DNA of 64,000 bases from Bradyrhizobium cytisi (GTDB lineage: Bacteria > Pseudomonadota > Alphaproteobacteria > Rhizobiales > Xanthobacteraceae). Every line of letters begins with the position of its first letter. Positions within the stretch are counted from its first letter, which is position 1. A program made the translations under genes and the position numbers. Below, piece by piece: positions 33,272-40,592 of the stretch. Under the pieces are notes generated by a model. The model ran no database searches and was not told the DNA's origin. It was given only the letters and a program-made list of their open reading frames with translations. The stretch is taken from NCBI RefSeq assembly GCF_008123515.1, contig NZ_VSSR01000043.1, positions 1 to 64,000 on the forward strand, in the 5' to 3' direction.

Positions 33272-34375
33272 ATGACGTGCCGTGTTGTGGCTAAGTGCGA
33301 ACGCGGATGCTGCAAGATCAAGAAGCCGTCCAAAATCCAGACCTCGGATGTCAGGACGATCGTGGTTCAAGAACTCGAATTCCTGCCTAGACTTGAGTCG
33401 TTGCGCGGCCTGGCTGCGGTCTCTGTCGTCGGCTACCATGCGTTCGGACGATTCACCGACACCTATGTCACAGGCATGGCGCCGGTGGTGCTCTTCTTCG
33501 TGCTGAGCGGCTTCGTGCTGTCGCGCTCGCTGGCTCGGAACGACGACATCGCGGTATTCCTGCGTCACAGGATTCTCCGGCTGTTTCCGGCGGCGGTTGC
33601 GGTCGTACTGCTGCTGGCCGGGCTTCACGAGGCCTTCGGATTCTATCTGGGCTTCGGGTCCGATTTTTCGCCCTTCAACGTGATGTTGAACGCCCTGATG
33701 ATCCGGCACGACATCAATGGGCCGATGTGGTCGATGACGGTGGAGTGCTTCGCAACACCGGTTATCGTTCTGACCTTCCTGGGCGGCCGGCGGTTTGGCC
33801 CGCGCGTCCTGATCGCTGCGATCTCGGTGTTGTTCGGGCTGTCGTTCATCGGACCATATGCGCACCTGCTCGGCGGCTATACGAACCTCGCGCCTTTGTA
33901 CGCTTTTGTGCTTGGCGTAGCGCTGCACTTCTCGGGACGCCGCCTCGTGGAAGCTATCGGCGGTCGGCAGATGGTGGTGGCTGTCGTGGCCGGTGTCCTG
34001 CTCCTCTATTGCGGCCTGCAAAAGCAAACCGCGCCGATCATCTTGCTCGAAGGCTGTTCATCCGGGCTGCTGGTTGCGCTGATCGCGTTTGGGGAGCTGC
34101 AGCGCGGCATTCGTTTGCTGGATCAGCCGGTGATCGGCTTCTACGGCCGGATATCCTACAGCTTCTATCTCTTCCACATGATCGGCCTGAGCGTTGCGGT
34201 CCGCATCAGCGCCATCGACGGCTGGCCCATGCTGTCGATCCTGTTGAGCATTGTCATCGGCGTGCTGTTGACCACGCCGATGGCGTGGACATCCCGGCGG
34301 TTCATCGAAGAGCCGTTCATCGCGATAAGCCGAAAATGGCGCGACCGGCGACGTGAGGTCTTCACGACGACCTGA
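33272..34375 (+). CDS. Acyltransferase-3 family membrane protein (OafA/YrhL-like)
   Basis: 367 residues with about ten membrane helices. N-terminal family motif LPRLESLRGLAAVSVVGYHA (catalytic His in the Gly-Tyr-His) and LFFVLSGFVLSRSLAR, then RHRILRLFPA. The C-terminus ends in ISYSFYLFHMIGLSVAV and EEPFIAI. Such proteins O-acylate surface glycans or lipids. The start is uncertain: the first 30 residues are Lys/Cys-rich and an in-frame start nearer the membrane part may be used. It is followed by glycosyltransferase genes. Confidence 0.88.
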   Translation: MTCRVVAKCERGCCKIKKPSKIQTSDVRTIVVQELEFLPRLESLRGLAAVSVVGYHAFGRFTDTYVTGMAPVVLFFVLSGFVLSRSLARNDDIAVFLRHRILRLFPAAVAVVLLLAGLHEAFGFYLGFGSDFSPFNVMLNALMIRHDINGPMWSMTVECFATPVIVLTFLGGRRFGPRVLIAAISVLFGLSFIGPYAHLLGGYTNLAPLYAFVLGVALHFSGRRLVEAIGGRQMVVAVVAGVLLLYCGLQKQTAPIILLEGCSSGLLVALIAFGELQRGIRLLDQPVIGFYGRISYSFYLFHMIGLSVAVRISAIDGWPMLSILLSIVIGVLLTTPMAWTSRRFIEEPFIAISRKWRDRRREVFTTT

Positions 34376-34601
34376 AGACGTCCGCAGCGCGGTCGTTAGC
34401 CTTCGCCGCGCCGGTACGACACGTTCGGTCAGCATCGGATCGTCGCTGGACTGGGACAGAATTTCTGGCGCGCCGGATGATGTTCCTGTTGAAGTCCCGC
34501 TGCAGTTGCGCTTGAGTAGCAACAGGTTCGGGGGGACTGCTTTTTATGTGTCGTTTTATGTCTGCGGCGCTTCGCGCCGTGGTGCCTGATGTCGCGATAA
34601 A

Positions 34602-36092
34602 TTGTCGTTCGAGCAGGCCCGACGGGGCCTATGTCTTGTCACGGACATGACCGTCATGTCTGGCGGCCTGTCTCCGCGAAAAGCAGGCATCCTCGATCAC
34701 GCCGACCGCGTCGCCACGGACCGCGTGGCATGGCGTGAGAAGAACAGCTTTTTTCACGACGAGGACGAACGCTATCTCCGGTTCTTAATCCCGGCGGGAA
34801 GTCGCGTCCTCGACATCGGATGCGGCGTCGGCGACACGCTCGCGAGCCTCGCGCCATCACATGGCGTCGGAATAGATTTTTGCGGCACGCAAATCGGGAT
34901 CGCGCGACAGCGCCACCCCTATCTCACGTTCGTCGAAGGCGATGCCGAAGACCCCGCGACACTGGAAGCGCTGCAAGGCCCGTTCGACTATATTCTCGTC
35001 CTCGATACGATCGGTTCGCTGGAAGATTGTCAGAAGTTCATCGCCCAGCTGCATCCGCTCTGCACGCGTGATACGCGGCTGGTGATCGGTTACTTCTCGC
35101 ATCTCTGGTACCCCGCGCTGAAATTCGCCGAACTCATCGGCCTGCGGATGCCGCAGCCGGATCAGAATGTGCTGTCGCCGTCCGACTTGCGCAGCCTGGC
35201 GAGGCTTGCGGATTTCGATCCGGTCAAGTCCGAGCAACGCGTGCTCTCGCCGGTCCGGATATTCGGGCTCGGGCGCCTCCTCAATCGTTTCGTCAGCGTG
35301 CTGCCGGGAATCCGCCAGGTGGCGCTGCGGCACTATATGGTCGCGCGCTCGAGCCGCAGGGCGAGGGAGGAGTTTGGCTCGGCCACCGTCGTGGTGCCGG
35401 CGCGTAACGAGCGCGGCAACATCGAGCCGGCTGTCCTGCGGATGCCCGACTTCTGCGGCGACATCGAGATTATCTTCATCGAGGGCCATAGCCAGGACGG
35501 CACCTTCGAGGAGATGGAGCGGGTCAAGCAGGCGCATCCTTCCAGGGACATCAAGGTGATGCGCCAGCTGGGCAAGGGCAAGGCCGACGCCGTCTTCACC
35601 GCGTTCGACGCGGCGCGCGGCGACGTGCTGATCATTCTTGACGCCGACCTGACCATGCCGCCGGAGCAGATTCCGAAATTCGTCGAGGCGCTGCTGTCGG
35701 GCAAGGGCGAGTTCGTCAACGGCTCGCGCCTGGTCTATCCCATGGACGAGGGCGCGATGCGCTTCCTCAACCTGATCGCCAACAAGATCTTTTCCTATCT
35801 GTTCTCCTGGCTGCTCAATCAGCGCTATACGGATACGCTCTGCGGCACCAAGGTTCTGCGGCGCAGCGACTATCAGCGCCTGAAAGCCGGAAAGGCCTAT
35901 TTCGGCGATTTCGATCCGTTCGGCGATTTCGACCTGATCTTCGGCGCATCGAAGCTCAATCTGAAATCGGTGGATCTTCCGATCCGCTACGCCGCGCGTA
36001 CCTATGGCGAGACCCAGATCTCCAGGTTTCGCCACGGCTGGATGCTGCTGAAGATGGTGGCTTTCGCCTTTCTCAAGATCAAGGCGATCTAG
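34602..36092 (+). CDS. Methyltransferase - family 2 glycosyltransferase fusion
   Basis: 496 residues (TTG at 34602; the ATG at 34647 is the likelier start). The N-terminal domain is a class I SAM methyltransferase: SRVLDIGCGVGDTLASLAPS and FDYILVLDTIGSLEDCQKF. From about residue 265 a GT2 domain follows: TVVVPARNERGNIEPAVL, KGKADAVFTAFDAARGDVLI and LDADLTMPPEQIPKFVEALL (DxD sugar-nucleotide motif) and LCGTKVLRR. The GT2 part resembles dolichol-/polyprenyl-phosphate mannose synthases, which charge a lipid carrier. The adjacent GT-C gene could use that product. Cytosolic face of the inner membrane. Confidence 0.9.
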   Translation: MSFEQARRGLCLVTDMTVMSGGLSPRKAGILDHADRVATDRVAWREKNSFFHDEDERYLRFLIPAGSRVLDIGCGVGDTLASLAPSHGVGIDFCGTQIGIARQRHPYLTFVEGDAEDPATLEALQGPFDYILVLDTIGSLEDCQKFIAQLHPLCTRDTRLVIGYFSHLWYPALKFAELIGLRMPQPDQNVLSPSDLRSLARLADFDPVKSEQRVLSPVRIFGLGRLLNRFVSVLPGIRQVALRHYMVARSSRRAREEFGSATVVVPARNERGNIEPAVLRMPDFCGDIEIIFIEGHSQDGTFEEMERVKQAHPSRDIKVMRQLGKGKADAVFTAFDAARGDVLIILDADLTMPPEQIPKFVEALLSGKGEFVNGSRLVYPMDEGAMRFLNLIANKIFSYLFSWLLNQRYTDTLCGTKVLRRSDYQRLKAGKAYFGDFDPFGDFDLIFGASKLNLKSVDLPIRYAARTYGETQISRFRHGWMLLKMVAFAFLKIKAI

Positions 36093-36118
36093 CCCGTGGA
36101 AACCACGGTGCGACGACG

Positions 36119-37762
36119 ATGATGTCGGCCGATTGCAGTTTTCCTGACGCGCGCCTGAGCGGGAGGGGCCGAACATCGCTGATCCTCATCGCGCCGTCAT
36201 TGTATCTGGCGGCGACGTTGCTCTATTCGGCCTGGCAGGCGGTCTGGGGTGTCCAGGTCGATCCTGAATCGGCCTACACCATGAACGGGCTGGTGGCGGC
36301 GGCCGGATATGGCTCGCTGAAATTCGATCATCCGGGAACGACGACGACTTTGCTCGTCGAGCTGGTCATCAGGGGTTGGGCCTTGGTCGCCCGGCCCGAT
36401 GATATCGTCGCGTTCGGGCTCAAGCACTACGATGCGATCACCACCGCGGCGCGGACTTGCGAGGCGCTGGTGCTCTCGGGCGCGTTGCTGGCAGGCGGGC
36501 TCATCGTCGGCCGGACGACGCGGAGCGCCATTGCCGGCTTGCTGTTTCAGGCCGGCGCGTTCGTTCATCCCGATGCGTTTCACTTTCAGACGGTGCTCGC
36601 TCCGGAAAGCCTCATGGTCGCGATCTCCCTGTTCGGCATGGCGATCGTGCTCAAGGCTGCGCTCGACGAGCGACCGCCGGCGACCAGCCTTGGCGGCGTG
36701 TCCGGTTTGATTTTCGCGCTCGGCTTCTCGACCAAATATCTCTATTTGCCGCAGGCGCTGTTCGCCGTGTGCTTGCTGAGAAGCCGGCGGGCGTTCGTCG
36801 CCGCCTTGATCACCGGGGCGATGGGCTTCGTTGGCTTCAGTCTGATCTTCAACCCAGGAACGATCACGCGCGGGTTCGGATGGCTGGTGCAAATCGCAAC
36901 TCACAAGGGCCATTACGGCGAGGGCGAGACCGGATTCATCGACTTCGCGACGTTCTGGTCCAACATGCGCGAGATCATCGCGGCCGTGCCGTTCGCGGCG
37001 GGCACCTACATCGCAGCCGCGGCCGTGGTGCTCGCCTGGTGCATCAAGACGCGCGAGTGGCGCGATCCGGTCAGCCTCACGCTTAGCGCCGCCGTCCTGA
37101 TCTTTGCGGCGTACCTCGTGGCGACGTCGAAGCATTTTGCGCTGCATTACATGATGGCATCTTGGGCGCTGACGGGCGGCGTCCTCGTCCTGATCGTGGT
37201 GCAGATCAGGCGTCTGGTCCCGGCCATCCCGGCGGTGGCGCTATCCCTGTTGGCGGGCAGCCTGTGTGCCGCTACGACCGCGGTGACGCTGATCGACGCC
37301 AGAACTGTCGCGCTGCAAACCTCGCGCGCGAATGCGATCGGGGCCAGGCTCTCGGACGCCGTGGTCGCTGCCGGTCCCGCTTGCGCCAACGTCTCCGGCA
37401 TGTTCGTGCGCGCGCCGGAGAACGACATGAACCACGGCTGGGACATGACCTTGCAGCTCTGGGGCGACCAGGCGATGCGGGAGAGGTTCTCTGCTGCCTA
37501 TGAGCGCGCCTTCACGGTCGCCCTGCTCGACCACAACACCTACACGCGCGTCCTGAAGCGCAATTTTCGCACCACCAGCTACGCCAAGCTCGCCGCGGAC
37601 TATCCCTGCATCATCGTCCGCGCACCGTGGGAGCTGAACGAGCAAACGTCGATCGGGCTGCTGGCGCTCAATCCGGACCATTGCGTGATCGAGGGGGTCC
37701 ACGTCTACACGGTCGGGCTCGCCTGCGCGAAGGTGCGCGAGAGCTTCCTGGGCGAGCGGTGA
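36119..37762 (+). CDS. GT-C-type polytopic glycosyltransferase-like protein
   Basis: 547 residues with about ten membrane helices. It begins SLILIAPSLYLAATLLYSAW and has a luminal acidic loop VQVDPESAYTMNGLVAAAGY containing the Asp-x-Glu pattern, then KFDHPGTTTTLLVELVIRG. This matches ArnT/PMT-like GT-C enzymes that take sugar from a polyprenyl-phosphate donor in the periplasm. The C-terminal 150 residues are a soluble periplasmic domain (VAAGPACANVSGMFVRAPEN). Follows the fusion gene by 26 bases, forming a two-gene unit. Confidence 0.82.
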   Translation: MMSADCSFPDARLSGRGRTSLILIAPSLYLAATLLYSAWQAVWGVQVDPESAYTMNGLVAAAGYGSLKFDHPGTTTTLLVELVIRGWALVARPDDIVAFGLKHYDAITTAARTCEALVLSGALLAGGLIVGRTTRSAIAGLLFQAGAFVHPDAFHFQTVLAPESLMVAISLFGMAIVLKAALDERPPATSLGGVSGLIFALGFSTKYLYLPQALFAVCLLRSRRAFVAALITGAMGFVGFSLIFNPGTITRGFGWLVQIATHKGHYGEGETGFIDFATFWSNMREIIAAVPFAAGTYIAAAAVVLAWCIKTREWRDPVSLTLSAAVLIFAAYLVATSKHFALHYMMASWALTGGVLVLIVVQIRRLVPAIPAVALSLLAGSLCAATTAVTLIDARTVALQTSRANAIGARLSDAVVAAGPACANVSGMFVRAPENDMNHGWDMTLQLWGDQAMRERFSAAYERAFTVALLDHNTYTRVLKRNFRTTSYAKLAADYPCIIVRAPWELNEQTSIGLLALNPDHCVIEGVHVYTVGLACAKVRESFLGER

Positions 37763-37777
37763 GGGATGGGGGCTGCT

Positions 37778-37852
37778 TGGCGCTCCCTAGCGGAATCGAA
37801 CCGCTCTCTCCACCGTGAAAGGGTGGCGTCCTAACCGATAGACGAAGGGAGC
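37778..37852 (-). tRNA. tRNA-Glu (anticodon TTC)
   Basis: Reverse-strand cloverleaf of 75 bases with an encoded CCA end: acceptor GCTCCCT / AGGGAGC, D arm, anticodon stem CCACC with loop CTTTCAC giving anticodon TTC, and T arm GCGGTTCGATTCCGC. The discriminator is G. Immediately downstream of the GT-C gene on the opposite strand. Confidence 0.97.
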
Positions 37853-38079
37853 AAACGCAAGGCCGGGCCGCATTTGGCGACAGGCCTGCCGGCCGCGCGA
37901 GTCGTGCCCGGCGGCTGGCAGCGGGCGAACGTATAGTGGCCTTTGGGCCCGCGGGCAAGCCGTTCCGGAACGCTGTTTTGGGCCCGGTGGATACGCGCCC
38001 CGGGATCATTCGGGCGGCGATTTCAACCGTTTCTTAGGGTTCCCTGGGCTAGCGCTGGAGCGGGAGAGATTTTTCGCCA

Positions 38080-38334
38080 ATGCCACAGCCCAAGAAGCGC
38101 GCAAGCCGCAAGCTGCTGTCGCAGCACGCCTGGATCACGCTCGCGGGCGGATTCGCGGCGCGGCATTGCCTGGTCGAGGACATCTCGGCCTCGGGCGCCA
38201 GGATCACGCTGGACGAGGACGCGAGCCAGCTGCCGGGCGTGATCCGGATGGCATTTGCACGCGATGCCCGGACCGGGCGGAGCTGCCAGGTGGTGTGGCG
38301 CCGCGGCAAGTCGGCCGGCGTCAAGTTCCTCTGA
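38080..38334 (+). CDS. Small PilZ-domain protein
   Basis: 84 residues. Pattern KKRASRKLLSQHAWITLAGG, RHCLVEDISASGARITLDED and CQVVWRRGKSAGVKFL fits a stand-alone PilZ domain: the DxSxxG part (EDISASGARI) is intact but the RxxxR site is only partly kept. Many such single PilZ proteins occur in Bradyrhizobium. Cytosolic. GGGAGAG lies 16 bases before the ATG. Confidence 0.82.
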   Translation: MPQPKKRASRKLLSQHAWITLAGGFAARHCLVEDISASGARITLDEDASQLPGVIRMAFARDARTGRSCQVVWRRGKSAGVKFL

Positions 38335-38339
38335 CGGCG

Positions 38340-38372
38340 GCCCGGATGGCGCCGGGCGCGGGTCCGGGCTAC
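38340..38372. repeat. Degenerate REP-like hairpin
   Basis: GCCCGGA (38340-38346) and TCCGGGC (38363-38369) flank a GC-rich loop and are followed by TAC, resembling the 21518-21552 element in its arms. It lies just after the PilZ stop and before the next small gene. Confidence 0.45.
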
Positions 38373-38381
38373 AAGGCGCAG

Positions 38382-38621
38382 ATGCGCGCGACCGTCCTCT
38401 TTCTGATCACTCTCGCTACTACCTCCTCAGCCGGGGCCGAGACCTTGCGCCTGCCGCCAAGCGAGCAGCCGCAGTCGGGCAAGGCCCTGCCGCTGAAGGG
38501 CGCCGCCGGGTCTGCGAGACCCAACGGCTGCGCCGCCTATGGCCGGGGCTTCACCATGGTCGAGGGGACCTGCGTCAAGATCGGCGGCGCGGTCAGGGTC
38601 GACGCCACGGCCGGGCGCTGA
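38382..38621 (+). CDS. Small secreted protein with porin N-terminus-like motif
   Basis: 79 residues from the ATG at 38382. Signal peptide MRATVLFLITLATTSSAGA then a Pro/Gly linker and the segment GCAAYGRGFTMVEGTCVKIG / GAVRVD. That segment matches the conserved N-terminal strand motif of Rhizobiales porins (CxxYGxGF...GTxxCxKIGGxxR). The rest of a porin barrel is absent: the gene stops right after the motif. It may be a microprotein of its own class. An in-frame ATG at 38346 lies in the REP-like hairpin and is less likely. Confidence 0.65.
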   Translation: MRATVLFLITLATTSSAGAETLRLPPSEQPQSGKALPLKGAAGSARPNGCAAYGRGFTMVEGTCVKIGGAVRVDATAGR

Positions 38622-38628
38622 GGGGCCG

Positions 38629-38796
38629 ATGTCGCCGGACCTGTTGCGGCTCGATCTCCTCGTCCCCGCGCTGATGTATTGCGCGCTGCTGTGGTGGGTC
38701 GGACGCGGGATGTCCTGGACCGCGAAGATCTCCATTGCGATCGTCACCCTGGTGCTGATCGTCGTCGTCGTGCTGGTCGAGCGCGGCCGGCACTAG
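38629..38796 (+). CDS. Two-helix membrane microprotein
   Basis: 55 residues, ATG at 38629 eight bases after the previous stop, with AGGGGCC as ribosome site. Helices RLDLLVPALMYCALLWWVG and ISIAIVTLVLIVVVVLV with a short basic end. No known function. Likely co-transcribed with the preceding small secreted protein. Confidence 0.65.
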   Translation: MSPDLLRLDLLVPALMYCALLWWVGRGMSWTAKISIAIVTLVLIVVVVLVERGRH

Positions 38797-38816
38797 GCCG
38801 CCCGAACAGAAAACGC

Positions 38817-38839
38817 GAAAACAACCCCATGCACAGTAG
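38817..38839. repeat. Second copy of dispersed 23-base repeat
   Basis: GAAAACAACCCC followed by ATGCACAGTAG, identical over 23 bases to the reverse complement of 13152-13174. Here it is not part of a full hairpin. Located in the gap between a microprotein and the GST gene. Confidence 0.75.
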
Positions 38840-38914
38840 AGGCCAGGCGCGGGCGGTTTGCGCGCTCATAGCGATTTTGCGCGCGCTCACCGCAGCTTAA
38901 GCCGCGTCAGCGGG

Positions 38915-39553
38915 TCACGACATCGGCGGGGCCACGTGCTGCGCAAATCCGGGTCGCTTGCCGAACTCGGCGAGCCACCGCGTCAGGTTCGGCTGCGCCG
39001 GCCGGGTGATCCCCTCGACACCGAGCCAGCGTCGCGCATAGGCGCCAACAGCGATGTCGGCGAGCGTGAACTGATTGCCCTCCATGAAGGGCCGCGTGGA
39101 GAGCAGGCGATCGGCGATCGCCCAGACCTCGGCGGCCGCATCGGCATCCCTTTGGATCTTGACCATGTCGCGCTCGGCGGGCGGCGTGCGCACGATGCCC
39201 CAGAACACCGGGCGGTCGACCGGCTGCACCATCGACAGCGTCCAGTCGAGCCAGCGGTCGACGCCGGCGCGCAGCTTTGGCGCCTCCGGATAGATCGGCG
39301 TGCCGCGCCCATGCGCCATGCAGAGATAGCGCATGATCGAATTGGATTCCCATAAGCTGAAGTCGCCTTCGACCAGCGTCGGAACCCGCGCATTGGGGTT
39401 CATCGCGAGATAGCCGGCCTCGCGGGTCTTGCCGTATTCCATGCCGGCGTCGATGCGCTGGTAGGGCAGGGCGAGCTCGGCGAGGCACCACAGCACCTTC
39501 TGCACGTTGACCGAATTGGCGCGGCCCCAGATCGTCAGCTTCGTCTCTGGCAT
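38915..39553 (-). CDS. Glutathione S-transferase family protein
   Basis: 212 residues. N-terminal thioredoxin-like domain KLTIWGRANSVNVQKVLWCL with NARVPTLVEGDFSLWESNSI (cis-Pro and the Glu-Ser gamma-glutamyl binding pair) and MRYLCMAHG; C-terminal helical domain with NQFTLADIAVGAYARRWLGV (N-capping Asp). The Ser/Asn near residue 14 would be the catalytic residue. Cytosolic detoxification or isomerase role; no neighbouring pathway hints. Confidence 0.92.
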   Translation of the reverse strand: MPETKLTIWGRANSVNVQKVLWCLAELALPYQRIDAGMEYGKTREAGYLAMNPNARVPTLVEGDFSLWESNSIMRYLCMAHGRGTPIYPEAPKLRAGVDRWLDWTLSMVQPVDRPVFWGIVRTPPAERDMVKIQRDADAAAEVWAIADRLLSTRPFMEGNQFTLADIAVGAYARRWLGVEGITRPAQPNLTRWLAEFGKRPGFAQHVAPPMS

Positions 39554-39641
39554 CTCGTTCCTCCCGCAGCGTTTCGTTTTCGCGGGTGATAGCGGAATTT
39601 CGCGAAGTCAGCGAGCCGCGATTGCCGCGAGCCCCTCATGC

Positions 39642-39669
39642 AAAAAGCTCCGCCCGAGGCGGAGCTTTC
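39642..39669 (-). terminator. Terminator after 26-residue membrane peptide
   Basis: On the reverse strand AAAGCTCCGCC / GGCGGAGCTTT with loop TCG, and five T at the end. It lies 22 bases past the stop of the microprotein and upstream of the GST gene, separating the two transcripts. Confidence 0.8.
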
Positions 39670-39690
39670 ATGGCAGGGTCCATCAGGCAA

Positions 39691-39771
39691 TCAATGGCCG
39701 AAGAACAGCCACAGCAGAATGATCACCGGAATAGGCACACCCAGCAGCCACAACAATAATCCGCGTCCCAT
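39691..39771 (-). CDS. 26-residue membrane microprotein
   Basis: ATG at 39771 with a very strong GGAGGAGG five bases upstream, stop at 39691. The peptide is almost one helix: GRGLLLWLLGVPIPVIILLW then LFFGH. Proline pair VPIP splits it into two short hydrophobic segments. It has its own terminator. I recognise this peptide type as recurring in Rhizobiales; function unknown. Confidence 0.8.
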   Translation of the reverse strand: MGRGLLLWLLGVPIPVIILLWLFFGH

Positions 39772-39843
39772 TGTTTCCTCCTCCAATCGCATCGTTGGGG
39801 AGTGAACGCGGCGGGCGAGGGCCTTGTTCCTGTGGCGAGAGCC

Positions 39844-40296
39844 TTACCAGTGACCGGTATTCGGCATCGACGCCCACGGCTCGGCCGGCGCCTTCGGGTC
39901 GCCCTTCTGGAGGATCTCGATCGAGTGCAGATCGGGCGAGCGCACGAAGGCCATGTTGCCGTCGCGCGGCGGACGGTTGATGGTGACGCCCGCCTTCATC
40001 AGCTTCTCGCAGGTTAAGTAGATGTCGTCGACCTCATAGGCGAGATGGCCGAAGAAGCGGTCCTCGCCATAGGTCTCCTCGTCCCAATTCCAGGTGAGCT
40101 CGACCAGCGGCGCGCCGCGCGTTTGCGGTTGCTTCTTCAGCGCCTCGAGATCGTCCGACGAGCACAGGAACACCAGCGTGAAGCGCCCCTTGTCGTTCTC
40201 GATCCGCCGCACCTCCTTCAGCCCCAGCGCATCCTGATAAAACTTCAGCGCGACATCGAGATTGCGCACGCGCAGCATGGTGTGAAGGTATCGCAT
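39844..40296 (-). CDS. gloA: Lactoylglutathione lyase (glyoxalase I)
   Basis: 150 residues from the ATG at 40296 (AGGGAG eight bases upstream). Converts the methylglyoxal-glutathione hemithioacetal to S-lactoylglutathione. The metal ligands are all seen: His5 (YLHTMLRV), Glu66 (VELTWNW), His84 (GHLAYEV) and Glu127 (HSIEILQ). DIYLTCEKLMKAGV is the usual dimer-contact helix. The longer open frame to 40560 is low-complexity and rejected. Confidence 0.93.
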   Translation of the reverse strand: MRYLHTMLRVRNLDVALKFYQDALGLKEVRRIENDKGRFTLVFLCSSDDLEALKKQPQTRGAPLVELTWNWDEETYGEDRFFGHLAYEVDDIYLTCEKLMKAGVTINRPPRDGNMAFVRSPDLHSIEILQKGDPKAPAEPWASMPNTGHW

Positions 40297-40592
40297 GGTT
40301 GTTGCTCCCTGGAACGAATGGGGTTTTGCTTTGGGCCGGGACGGCGGGGGAGAGATAGCAGGAAAGTGCGGGGAGGGGGAGGGGACGGAGGCACATGTGC
40401 GTGAGGGGGAGGCGGTGGTGAAATAGATCGGACAAGTGTTGACCGAAGCCGCAGATCCAGCAGGGGCGCGATGGCAGCAGCCTTGGTTTGATCGGTTGCG
40501 GCTAACCGTTGAGCCACAGGCCCCGCCGCGATCCGGCTGCGGGAATGCTTGCCCGGTCAATCTGAACGGGCCGCGATCTCTTTGGCAAACGC

